Part shown: positions 1-5,573 of the stretch, piece by piece
How the letters are laid out: every line of letters starts with the position of its first letter
Numbering within the stretch: the stretch's first letter is position 1
Assembly: GCA_029940245.1 (NCBI GenBank)
Contig: JAOZRF010000114.1
Location: 2,354-7,981, forward strand
Origin: Desulfobacula sp.
Lineage (GTDB): Bacteria; Desulfobacterota; Desulfobacteria; Desulfobacterales; Desulfobacteraceae
DNA length: 5,628 bases
Direction: 5' to 3'
Position numbers and translations under genes: made by a program
The notes under the pieces: generated by a model
Seen by the model: the letters and a program-made list of their open reading frames with translations, nothing else
Database searches by the model: none
Told to the model about the DNA's origin: nothing

Positions 1-404
1 CTGAAAATATTCCAAACAGGGTGGCAGAAATTGTTGTGGCAAGTATTCATTCACCTATTATTTTTTTACTGGCTATGAACATCCTGCTGCTCATTATCGG
101 CATGTTCATGGATATTATTTCAGCCACATTGATATTGGGCCCGGTATTCCTGCCGTTGCTCGGCCCTTTTAATGTCGATCCCATGCATTTCGGGCTCATC
201 ATGACAGTAAACCTTGCCATTGGGTACTGCACGCCCCCTATGGGGGTTAGCCTGTTTATAACGGGAGCGCTGGCAAAAAGGGATATTATTTATGTCTCAA
301 GGGCAGTAATGCCGTTTCTGGCGATTCAGATCGGGGTACTCTTCTTTCTGACGTACGTGCCTGAGGTTGTACTTTTTCTGCCCAGGCTGTTGGGGTATTT
401 ATAA
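1..404 (+). CDS. dctM: TRAP transporter large permease, DctM type (C-terminal part; 5' end outside window)
   Basis: This is the last 133 codons of the large membrane subunit of a tripartite ATP-independent periplasmic (TRAP) transporter. In that family it forms the ion-driven channel for carboxylates or similar solutes, working with a small membrane subunit and a periplasmic binding protein. The frame is open from base 3 (ENIPNRVAEI...), so the GTG at 21 is an internal Val and not a start. Family features seen are the hydrophobic segment LLIIGMFMD, the block DPMHFGLIMTVNLAIGYCTPP with its conserved NLAIG and TPP, and a closing hydrophobic helix ending in LLGYL at the usual C-terminus. At least three membrane segments are visible. 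The partner subunits are presumably upstream, outside the window, and the substrate cannot be inferred. The gene ends 20 bp from the convergent regulator gene, with no obvious terminator between them. Confidence 0.93.
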   Translation, partial: ENIPNRVAEIVVASIHSPIIFLLAMNILLLIIGMFMDIISATLILGPVFLPLLGPFNVDPMHFGLIMTVNLAIGYCTPPMGVSLFITGALAKRDIIYVSRAVMPFLAIQIGVLFFLTYVPEVVLFLPRLLGYL

Positions 405-424
405 AATATCAAAGTTATTTGAAT

Positions 425-982
425 TTAAATGCCTTTGTCTATGATGTTCTTATCGTGTAATAGCCTTTCCTGGATACCCCTGGAGACTTCCCAGTTTTTT
501 TCAAAATCATTCCAGAAATCCTTGTTCTCATTTTTCCAGCCTTTTCCAAATCGCTGATTGAAAACATTGCCAAGTTTTTCAAAAAGAAGTTTCCAGGTGG
601 GGTTGCCCTGGTTTTGTGCTCCCAATAGTTCCTCGATTAGTAAGTCAAGTTCGCTTAAATGCTCTTTGGAGAGATAGGAAATAGCCCCTTTTTTAATGGA
701 CTCCATCAGGGAATTCGGGTTCAGGGAATTTGCAGTCAACATGACGGCAGGGATGTCCCTTTTTACGCATTCTTCTAAAAGCTTAATCCCGTTGACTCCC
801 ATAATATCCAGAATCGCAAGGTCATATCTGGTCTGGAGAATTTTTTCAGAAGCGGTCTCATAGTCCTGGGCAACGTCTACTTTTGCTTTGTCCAGGATTT
901 CCTGTATGGTTTCAATGACATCCCATTCATCGTCAACAGCCAGTATATGTTTGCCTTTGAGAAAAGAATCGGTTTGTTTCAT
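425..982 (-). CDS. Response regulator with N-terminal receiver domain and C-terminal extension of unknown function
   Basis: The 185-residue protein has a CheY-like receiver (REC) domain at residues 11-122. The acidic pocket is D17-D18-E19, the likely phospho-acceptor is D59 in LAILDIMGVNG, the switch Thr is T83 in AVMLTAN, and the conserved Lys is K106 in SYLSKEH. All catalytic receiver positions are therefore present, and the protein should accept phosphate from a histidine kinase. Residues 127-185 are charged and rich in Trp and Phe (W130, W149, W157, W164) and look helical; I recognise no DNA-binding or enzymatic output domain there. It may act through protein contacts. No kinase gene is adjacent in the window. 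The ATG start at 982 is supported by AAGGAG (complement of 989-994), 6 nt upstream. The general class is clear; the pathway is unknown. Confidence 0.9.
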   Translation of the reverse strand: MKQTDSFLKGKHILAVDDEWDVIETIQEILDKAKVDVAQDYETASEKILQTRYDLAILDIMGVNGIKLLEECVKRDIPAVMLTANSLNPNSLMESIKKGAISYLSKEHLSELDLLIEELLGAQNQGNPTWKLLFEKLGNVFNQRFGKGWKNENKDFWNDFEKNWEVSRGIQERLLHDKNIIDKGI

Positions 983-988
983 TTTTTT

Positions 989-994
989 CTCCTT
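989..994 (-). promoter_or_regulatory. Ribosome binding site of the response regulator gene
   Basis: CTCCTT on the plus strand reads AAGGAG on the minus strand, 6 nt before the ATG at 982. It is a near-consensus Shine-Dalgarno and fixes the start of the regulator gene. Confidence 0.8.
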
Positions 995-1259
995 ATCAGA
1001 AAAGATATAAAGATATCATCCACATTCATATTAAAATAATTTTGTGAATACCTTTAATTGAATTATAAATATTGGTTTTAAAGGTGTTCTTCTTAATTTT
1101 ATTAAATAGTCAAAATATCATGAAATGTCAAGCCATTACAGGTATTAAGGGGAAAAATGTTTTTTTGATTTTATTAACCGACATTCCTTCAATCGTTCAA
1201 GAAGCTTCTGTAAAACACAGATAGCTTAAAACCATAGGTGTTTTAAAAAGATAAAAAGA

Positions 1260-1288
1260 TTGACGATGAAAGGGTGAAACGATATGTA
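1260..1288 (+). promoter_or_regulatory. Candidate sigma-70-type promoter for the rfaE2-pgeF-selD cluster
   Basis: TTGACG at 1260-1265 matches the -35 consensus at five of six positions. After a 17-nt spacer comes TATGTA at 1283-1288, a weak -10 with three of six matches. Transcription would begin near 1295 and give a leader of roughly 30 nt before the ATG at 1324. The -35 element and spacing are good, but the -10 is poor and the background is AT-rich, so this is tentative. Confidence 0.35.
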
Positions 1289-1323
1289 TAGACAAGGTTA
1301 ATTCATCCGGAGACAGGATATAT

Positions 1324-1809
1324 ATGGATAAAATAGTTACTCTTTCTGAGATTAAAGCATTATCCAGGCAATACAGGGAGGCGGAAAAAATAATTGTATT
1401 TACCAATGGATGTTTTGATATTATTCATGCAGGACATGTAAAATACTTAACCCATGCGGCAGGTCTGGGCGATATTCTTATTCTGGGATTAAATTCCGAT
1501 GTTTCCGTGAAGCAGATCAAAGGAGAAAAACGTCCGGTGATCGGGCAGGACCATCGGTCTATTGTTGTGGCAGCCCTTGCCTGTATTGATCATGTGGTGC
1601 TGTTTGATGAGCCTGACCCGCAAATTTTGATTAAGGCCATCTGTCCTGATGTGCTGGTTAAAGGGGCGGACTGGCCGGAAGAGCAGATCATCGGGGCTGA
1701 TTTTGTAAAAAAAAATGGGGGGCGTATAGAAAGGGTCTTTTTGGAACCTGATATCTCTACAACAAAAATCATAGAGCGGATTGGTGAACTTTATTATGGA
1801 AAGCACTGA
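1324..1809 (+). CDS. rfaE2: D-glycero-beta-D-manno-heptose 1-phosphate adenylyltransferase
   Basis: The 161-residue cytidylyltransferase-fold enzyme transfers AMP from ATP to heptose 1-phosphate, giving ADP-heptose for the lipopolysaccharide inner core. It corresponds to the C-terminal half of bifunctional HldE; here it is a stand-alone protein of the length usual for RfaE2. Visible signatures are the nucleotide-binding block VFTNGCFDIIHAGHVKYL with HxGH at residues 35-38, LNSDVSVKQIKGEKRPV at 56-72, the segment PDVLVKGADW at 108-117, and the late STTKII motif (145-150) equivalent to ISTSxI. It implies a Gram-negative envelope; the kinase (RfaE1) and epimerase genes must lie elsewhere. The ATG is preceded by CGGAG (1308-1312) and AGGA (1315-1318). 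It overlaps the next gene by 14 nt, so the two are probably translationally coupled. A run of nine A (1707-1715) followed by T and six G lies near the 3' end but keeps the frame. Confidence 0.93.
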   Translation: MDKIVTLSEIKALSRQYREAEKIIVFTNGCFDIIHAGHVKYLTHAAGLGDILILGLNSDVSVKQIKGEKRPVIGQDHRSIVVAALACIDHVVLFDEPDPQILIKAICPDVLVKGADWPEEQIIGADFVKKNGGRIERVFLEPDISTTKIIERIGELYYGKH

Positions 1810-2572
1810 TATCAAAGTCTATGAGTTTAAACAGCTTAAAAATCAGTCTTGTATTGTTCATGGTGTATTTACAAGGACAGACGCAATAAATACAATGATT
1901 TCTTCTCATCCTTTAAATAAAGGCATGAATTCAGGTGATAAACTGGCAGTCAGTGCAGATAACCGGAAAACAATTGCAAGAAAAATGGGGACAAAGCCTT
2001 TTATTTTTTTAAATCAGGTGCACAAAACCGGCATAAAGGTATTAAAAAAAGATGAAATAAATTTGTCGAAACAATTTTTATCCAATATTGAAAACGATAC
2101 TGCCGATGCCATTATCACGGACATAAAAGATTTGTTTATTGTTATCCAGGTGGCTGATTGCCAGGCTGTCATGCTGTATGACCCTATAAAAAAAGTAATT
2201 GCAAATATTCATTCCGGGTGGCGGGGAAGTGTTAAAAATATTATTGGAAAATGCGTGGGAAAAATGATCCTTGAGTTTGGGTGTCAGCCTGAAAATATTT
2301 TGGCCGGCATTTGCCCTTCCCTTGGCCCCTGTTGTTCTGAATTTGTAAATTATAAGGATGAAATCCCCCAAAATTTGTGGAAATATAAAATTCAAGACAA
2401 AGATTATTTTAATTTCTGGGAAATAACTCAGGATCAACTCATTGAAAAGGGTATAAAAAAAGAACACGTTGAAAATATGAAAATCTGTACCAAATGTAAT
2501 ACAGAACTGTTTTATTCTTTTAGGGGCGAAAAAACAAAGGCCAGGTTTGCCTGCGTGATTTGCATGCAATAA
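1796..2572 (+). CDS. pgeF: Peptidoglycan editing factor PgeF (YfiH/LACC1 family, multicopper polyphenol oxidase / purine nucleoside phosphorylase fold)
   Basis: The 258-residue protein belongs to the YfiH/YlmD/LACC1 family. Members have been assigned purine nucleoside phosphorylase and adenosine deaminase activities, while E. coli YfiH is linked to keeping wrong residues out of peptidoglycan stem peptides. The metal-site residues are all present: His76 in FLNQVHKTG, Cys122 in IQVADCQAV and His139 in NIHSGWRGS. Other family blocks are VHGVFTR (21-27), DAIITD (104-109), CPSLGPCCSEF (173-183) and a C-terminal CTKC...FYSFRGEK stretch (231-246). The length is normal for the family. The ATG at 1796 has GGTGA (1783-1787) 8 nt upstream. 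TTG 1781 and GTG 1784 are in frame but would lengthen the overlap with rfaE2 and lack a better ribosome site. No signal peptide is evident, so it is probably cytoplasmic. The envelope link to rfaE2 is suggestive. The exact physiological substrate cannot be read from sequence. Confidence 0.9.
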   Translation: MESTDIKVYEFKQLKNQSCIVHGVFTRTDAINTMISSHPLNKGMNSGDKLAVSADNRKTIARKMGTKPFIFLNQVHKTGIKVLKKDEINLSKQFLSNIENDTADAIITDIKDLFIVIQVADCQAVMLYDPIKKVIANIHSGWRGSVKNIIGKCVGKMILEFGCQPENILAGICPSLGPCCSEFVNYKDEIPQNLWKYKIQDKDYFNFWEITQDQLIEKGIKKEHVENMKICTKCNTELFYSFRGEKTKARFACVICMQ

Positions 2573-2577
2573 AAGGA
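2573..2577 (+). promoter_or_regulatory. Ribosome binding site deciding the selD start
   Basis: AAGGA begins directly after the pgeF stop codon and lies 9 nt before ATG 2587. It supports initiation upstream of the in-frame TGA rather than at the GTG at 2749. Confidence 0.7.
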
Positions 2578-2586
2578 AGTTTGAAA

Positions 2587-3669
2587 ATGGAAAAAAAAGA
2601 GATTGTTTTTTTGAAACAGATGGAAAAAGCCAATACGATTTGTTTAACACAGAAGGTAAAAGCCTCGGGGTGAGCTGCCAAACTGGATCCAGGGACGCTG
2701 GATCGAATTGTAAGCAGGCTTGATATTAAATCTCACCCCAACCTGATCGTGGGTCTTGATTCTCCCGATGACGCGGGAGTCTATAAGCTGAATTCTCAAA
2801 CAGCGCTTATCCAGACCCTTGATTTTTTGACTCCGGTAACGGATTCACCATACGAATTCGGACAGATTGCTGCAGCCAATTCCTTAAGTGATGTCTATGC
2901 CATGGGAGGAGAGCCCATTACAGTCATGAATATTGTATGTTTTCCAAGCAATGACCTGCCCGAGGAGATCCTGGCGCAAACATTAAGGGGTGGACTGGAT
3001 AAAATTAACGAGTCCGGTGCTGTTCTGGTCGGCGGTCATTCAGTGGATGACCAGGAATTTAAATATGGGCTTTCCGTTACAGGAATTGTGCATCCAGATA
3101 AGGTGAAAACCAATTCCACTGCCGCCACAGGGGATGCCATTATTTTAACAAAGCCTGTGGGAACCGGAATCATGTCAACTGCCATAAAGGCAAAACTGGC
3201 CACACCCCAGAATATAAAAGAATCTGTTGCCGTCATGTCCATGTTGAACAAAACTGCAGCAGAGGTGATGGCACAATTTTTTGTCAATGCCTGCACAGAT
3301 GTTACAGGATTCGGACTGGCCGGGCATTTGCTGGAAATGGCAAAAGGCTCAAAAAAAGAGATTATGCTTTTTTCCCAGAAGGTTCCTCTGTTAAACAATG
3401 TTCTGGACTTTGCGCGCATGGGTATGGTTCCGGCCGGAGCCCATAAAAACCGCAGTTTTTTTAAAGAGTGGACCCAAATTGATGAAGCCGTTGACAGGGC
3501 AATAGTTGATCTGATGTTCGATCCCCAGACATCCGGCGGGTTGCTTATCAGCCTGAATAAAAAAGATGCAAAAGCCTGTGTGGAAAAAATGAAGAGCAAG
3601 GGCATAAATGCCTGGATAGTCGCTGAAATTACCAATGATAGTGATAAAGGATTTTTAAATATTTTTTAA
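2587..3669 (+). CDS. selD: Selenide, water dikinase (selenophosphate synthetase), selenocysteine-containing; TGA at 2671-2673 read as Sec
   Basis: SelD makes selenophosphate from selenide and ATP, the selenium donor for selenocysteine and 2-selenouridine in tRNA. Reading through the TGA at 2671-2673 gives a 360-residue protein, close to the family's usual ~350. The N-terminus reads ASGUAAKLDPGTL: U29 and K32 align with catalytic Cys17 and Lys20 of E. coli SelD. Later motifs follow in order: DDAGVY (61-66), DFLTPVTDSPYEFGQIAA from 79, AMGGEP, GGHSVDD (149-155), DVTGFGLAGH (238-247) and DPQTSGG (312-318). The 28 codons before the TGA, the TGA and the 54th codon (GTG 2749) are all in one frame. 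A SECIS-like hairpin follows the TGA, so the enzyme is probably needed for its own synthesis. Starting at 2749 would delete the active site. The gene begins 14 nt after pgeF and is probably co-transcribed with it. The organism must also have selA, selB and selC, not seen here. Confidence 0.95.
2671..2673 (+). other. Selenocysteine codon (UGA) in selD
   Basis: This TGA is the 29th codon from ATG 2587. It sits between KASG and AAKLDPG, exactly at the catalytic Cys/Sec position of SelD. Coding similarity to SelD is continuous on both sides in the same frame, so it is a recoded codon rather than a nonsense mutation. Confidence 0.93.
2674..2710 (+). promoter_or_regulatory. Candidate bacterial SECIS element of selD
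   Basis: Directly after the TGA, GATCCAG (2686-2692) pairs perfectly with CTGGATC (2698-2704), closing a 5-nt loop GGACG (2693-2697). A few outer pairs (C2679-G2710, A2680-T2709, A2681-T2708, T2684-A2706) can extend it across an internal loop. The apical loop begins 19 nt after the TGA and starts with G residues, in line with what is known of SelB-binding bacterial SECIS hairpins. It lies wholly inside coding sequence, as expected in bacteria. Pairing was done by eye; no folding energy was computed. Confidence 0.75.
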
Positions 3670-3680
3670 TGTTTTTCACA

Positions 3681-3709
3681 TTGACTTGAAATTCATCATG
3701 TGTTATTTG
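3681..3709 (+). promoter_or_regulatory. Candidate promoter of the atpZ-atpI-atpB-atpE operon
   Basis: In the 100-bp gap after selD, TTGACT (3681-3686) is followed after a 17-nt spacer by TATTTG (3704-3709), with a TG extended -10 at 3701-3702. It also overlaps a 7-bp inverted repeat (CTTGAAA 3685-3691 / TTTCAAG 3711-3717), which could be an operator or chance. There is no intrinsic terminator after selD, so read-through from the upstream cluster is also possible. Confidence 0.4.
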
Positions 3710-3769
3710 CTTTCAAGATAAATTAATTTTTAAGGCCACATTAAATGACATCAAAGGCAGAAGCAGAAG

Positions 3770-3988
3770 ATGAAAAAGGAAACCGGCAAAACCATCAGAG
3801 AACTTGGATATTTTGCCAGCCTTGGGATGTCAGTGGCATTGTCTATTTTTATCGGCCTTTTTATCGGGCTTTGGCTGGATAAAAAATTTGATACAGGCCC
3901 TGTTATAATGTTTATTGGACTGGCACTGGGTATTGCAGCCGGGTTCAGCAATATTTTCAGGGCGGGGAAAAAAGGGAAAAAGTTTTAA
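3770..3988 (+). CDS. atpZ: AtpZ/AtpI-family small membrane protein, first gene of the F0 operon
   Basis: The 72-residue protein has two membrane helices (about 15-36 and 44-63) and a basic C-terminal tail (RAGKKGKKF). The pattern GLFIGLWLDKKFDTGP followed by a Gly-rich second helix (IGLALGIAAGFSNIFR) is typical of the ATPase_gene1/AtpZ family, found at the head of many bacterial ATP synthase operons. Members are thought to help assemble the c ring or to move Mg2+/Ca2+ together with AtpI. The ATG at 3770 gives the usual family N-terminus (KKETGKTIRELGYFASLGMSVA). The ribosome site is weak (AAAGG at 3753-3757, 12 nt away). The stop and the atpI start share one base (TAATG), so translation is coupled. 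Operon position supports the assignment; the biochemical role is inferred from the family. Confidence 0.85.
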   Translation: MKKETGKTIRELGYFASLGMSVALSIFIGLFIGLWLDKKFDTGPVIMFIGLALGIAAGFSNIFRAGKKGKKF

Positions 3989-4389
3989 TGCAGGATATTC
4001 AAAAAATTGTTAATTTTGTCACGACTTCAAACTGGCTTTTATTACTGTTTGGAGGAATGATCGGCCTTGCGCTGACCCCGATGAAATTTGCTATGGGGAT
4101 CATTCTCGGCGGATTGATTGTGGCAATTAATTTTCATTTTTTAAAAAAAACGCTTAAAAATATGTTTCGCGCTGAAGTCGTATCTGAACGGGGACGGTCT
4201 GTTGTGAGCAATGTCCTGGTTAAATACTATATTCGATTTGCGATAAGCGGATTTTTGATATTTTTGCTTATATCAAAACATCTTGTACATCCGCTGGGTC
4301 TTCTGGCAGGCCTGTCAATGGTTGTTGCAAGCATGTTTCTGGCTACGGTGATAGAGTTAACAAGATTATTTTTCAAGGAGGCGGTATAA
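3988..4389 (+). CDS. atpI: ATP synthase subunit I (AtpI), F0 assembly protein
   Basis: The 133-residue membrane protein is predicted to have four hydrophobic helices (about 14-31, 33-52, 82-97 and 100-125) separated by a basic cytoplasmic stretch (KKTLKNMFRAEVVSERGR). This fits the ATP synthase I chain family, whose members assist c-ring formation and are not part of the finished enzyme. Sequence conservation in this family is low, so the call leans on topology, size and position between atpZ and atpB. It starts on the last base of the atpZ stop codon and ends just before the atpB GTG. Its own 3' end contains the strong AAGGAG used by atpB. Confidence 0.82.
   Translation: MQDIQKIVNFVTTSNWLLLLFGGMIGLALTPMKFAMGIILGGLIVAINFHFLKKTLKNMFRAEVVSERGRSVVSNVLVKYYIRFAISGFLIFLLISKHLVHPLGLLAGLSMVVASMFLATVIELTRLFFKEAV
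4375..4380 (+). promoter_or_regulatory. Ribosome binding site supporting the GTG start of atpB
   Basis: AAGGAG lies inside the end of atpI, 10 nt before GTG 4391. It supports the GTG, which starts one base after the atpI stop codon, as the translation start of atpB. Confidence 0.7.
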
Positions 4390-4390
4390 G

Positions 4391-5080
4391 GTGGAACATC
4401 CATATTTGATTCTTACATCTTTGTTTGAAATGGTAGGATTGGGAGAATGGGCTGGTGCACATCCCCATGTCACATATATGTGGCTTAGCATGATTATTTT
4501 AATATTTTTTGGCTGGCTTGCAGGAAAATCAATTTCGATTGTGCCGACAACTGCACAAAATGTATTTGAAGCCATCATCTCAGGACTTGAAGAGTTTGTC
4601 GTTTCTATTACGGGGGATGAAGGAAGAAAATCTTTTCCCCTTGTATTGACCATATTTTTATTTGTTCTTGTCGGTAATCTCATGGGGCTGGTTCCCTCGT
4701 TTTATCCCCCAACAGCCAATATTAATACCACACTGGCCTGCGCGATTATAGCCGTTTCATGGAGCCATGTGACCGGTATCCAGCAGCACGGTATCAAATA
4801 TATTAAACATTTTTTAGGCCCGGTACCGGCAATGATTCCCTTGTTTTTCCCCATTGAAATTATCGGTCATTTGGCAAGGGTTCTTTCCCTTACTTTTCGT
4901 CTTTTCGGAAACATGATGGGACATGAGCTGGTTGTCGGAATCCTTTTGACCCTGGGTGGCATGTTCCTGGCCCCGCTGCCGATTATGGCGCTGGGTGCGT
5001 TTGTTGCCCTGGTACAGGCATTTGTATTCTTTTTGTTGTCAACCATGTACATTGCCGGTGCCATAGAAGAGTCACATTAA
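4391..5080 (+). CDS. atpB: F0F1 ATP synthase subunit a
   Basis: Subunit a forms the two ion half-channels of the F0 motor against the c ring in the cytoplasmic membrane. The 229-residue protein has the essential stator arginine at R170 in LSLTFRLFGNMMGHE (equivalent to E. coli R210). It also has Q209 in the last-helix motif LVQAFVFFLLSTMYI (equivalent to E. coli Q252), plus PIEIIGHLARVLSL (154-167) before the arginine helix. EEFV and KSFPLVLTIFLFVLVGNLMGLVP (80-102) match the conserved second helix. At least five membrane segments are seen. The start is GTG, one base after the atpI stop. The protein is shorter than E. coli subunit a (271) mainly at the N-terminus, as in many bacteria. It is followed by a 94-bp spacer and then atpE. 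Confidence 0.96.
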   Translation: MEHPYLILTSLFEMVGLGEWAGAHPHVTYMWLSMIILIFFGWLAGKSISIVPTTAQNVFEAIISGLEEFVVSITGDEGRKSFPLVLTIFLFVLVGNLMGLVPSFYPPTANINTTLACAIIAVSWSHVTGIQQHGIKYIKHFLGPVPAMIPLFFPIEIIGHLARVLSLTFRLFGNMMGHELVVGILLTLGGMFLAPLPIMALGAFVALVQAFVFFLLSTMYIAGAIEESH

Positions 5081-5174
5081 TAGGAAATACTAGTCTACAC
5101 ATAAGGCGTTTTACGGGATACTGGAAGAAGCCCGTTATTTTTATATTATTTTATTCAATTATAAGGAGTAAAGC
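5081..5174 (+). promoter_or_regulatory. atpB-atpE spacer with small hairpin and AT-rich translation-initiation region
   Basis: This spacer is long for an operon whose other junctions are only 1 bp. It contains ACGGG (5113-5117) and CCCGT (5131-5135), which can form a 5-bp stem with a 13-nt loop, followed by a U/A-rich tract up to AAGGAG (5163-5168), 6 nt before the atpE ATG. The stem is too short to be a convincing terminator. An RNA-processing site or translation enhancer, as known before E. coli atpE, would fit the need for many c subunits per complex. That role is inferred. Confidence 0.4.
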
Positions 5175-5444
5175 ATGGAATTTCTAGTTAGTAGTGTATG
5201 GGCAGCAGGGATTGCAATCGGTATTGCAGCATTTGGTTGTGGCATTGGTCAGGGTTTAGGTCTGAACGGTGCAATGAACGGTATTGCAAGAAATCCTGAA
5301 GCAGCCGGTAAAATTCAGGTTAACTTGCTGATCGGTCTTGCCATGATCGAGTCCCTTTGTATCTATGCGCTGGTTGTTGCTTTGATTCTGATGTATGCAC
5401 ATCCGGCACTTAAGGGTGCGATTGGTGCTGCATTTGGTCATTAA
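5175..5444 (+). CDS. atpE: F0F1 ATP synthase subunit c (ring-forming ion carrier)
   Basis: The 89-residue hairpin protein forms the rotating c ring. Helix 1 (about 8-30) carries the Gly-rich [13 protein letters not shown], the polar loop is ARNPEA (38-43), and helix 2 (about 49-75) carries the ion-binding Glu59 in [18 protein letters not shown]. Gln26, Glu59, Ser60 and Tyr64 align with Q32, E65, S66 and Y70 of the Na+-binding c subunit of Ilyobacter tartaricus. The position of its T67 is Leu61 here. Na+ coupling is therefore possible but not established, and related deltaproteobacterial c subunits have a similar pattern. The ATG has a strong AAGGAG 6 nt upstream. A strong terminator follows, so atpF and the F1 genes are not in this operon and must be elsewhere. 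Confidence 0.96.
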   Translation: MEFLVSSVWAAGIAIGIAAFGCGIGQGLGLNGAMNGIARNPEAAGKIQVNLLIGLAMIESLCIYALVVALILMYAHPALKGAIGAAFGH

Positions 5445-5475
5445 GCCGCTGTTGAATTAGACAGATAGTATTAAT

Positions 5476-5513
5476 AAAAAGGGTGTAAAATATTTTATTT
5501 TACACCCTTTTTT
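5476..5513 (+). terminator. Strong intrinsic terminator after atpE
   Basis: Sixteen consecutive pairs join 5476-5491 (AAAAAGGGTGTAAAAT) to 5497-5512 (ATTTTACACCCTTTTT), with a 5-nt loop ATTTT and a T run at 5508-5513. The A run at the 5' side means it could also stop transcription arriving from the right. It begins 31 bp after the atpE stop and closes the F0 operon. Confidence 0.93.
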
Positions 5514-5545
5514 ATTTTAAACTCAACTTTCGGAGTTGCCGGATT

Positions 5546-5569
5546 TGAGTGGGGTCATGAGTGGGGTCA
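5546..5569 (+). repeat. Perfect 12-bp tandem repeat (two copies of TGAGTGGGGTCA)
   Basis: The copies at 5546-5557 and 5558-5569 are identical and directly abutting. They lie between the small hairpin and the TGCATTAT repeat. Confidence 0.85.
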
Positions 5570-5573
5570 GGCC

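Larger units (their letters stand above)
983..1323. other. Divergent intergenic region between the response regulator and rfaE2
   Basis: This stretch of about 340 bp is AT-rich, with many short A and T runs and no ORF I would support on either strand. It must hold the leftward promoter of the response regulator and the rightward promoter of the rfaE2 cluster. On the minus strand a TATAAT hexamer lies within 1060-1068, about 80 nt before the regulator start, but its -35 partner is poor. An 8-bp inverted repeat (TAAAACAC at 1211-1218, GTGTTTTA at 1238-1245, 19-nt spacer) sits just upstream of the candidate rfaE2 promoter. It is not followed by a T run, so it is not a terminator; an operator is possible but unproven. 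I recognise no riboswitch or RNA gene here. Confidence 0.5.

Noticed and set aside
1197..1406. Minus-strand ORF overlapping the rfaE2 start
   Set aside because: It overlaps the well-supported rfaE2 start and promoter region, has no recognisable family and no good ribosome site.
1781..1795. TTG 1781 or GTG 1784 as the pgeF start
   Set aside because: ATG 1796 has a well-placed GGTGA and gives a normal family length; the longer forms only increase the overlap with rfaE2.
2078..2650. 190-codon minus-strand ORF opposite pgeF and the selD start
   Set aside because: It is antisense to two clearly recognised genes and its protein shows only the composition expected of a reverse-complement frame.
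2671..2673. selD as a pseudogene broken by a nonsense mutation
   Set aside because: The TGA lies precisely at the catalytic Sec/Cys position, a SECIS-like hairpin follows, and the rest of the gene is intact.
3036..3635. 199-codon minus-strand ORF opposite selD
   Set aside because: It is antisense to conserved SelD motifs and has no recognisable domain.
2749..3669. selD starting at GTG 2749
   Set aside because: This removes the active site, lacks a convincing ribosome site, and ignores the SelD-like coding sequence upstream in the same frame.
3685..3717. Inverted repeat after selD as an intrinsic terminator
   Set aside because: The 7-bp CTTGAAA/TTTCAAG stem is AT-rich, has a 19-nt loop and lacks an immediate T run.
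3745..3769. ATG 3745 as an upstream start for atpZ
   Set aside because: It is out of frame with atpZ (25 nt away) and opens only a short overlapping frame with no membrane-protein character.
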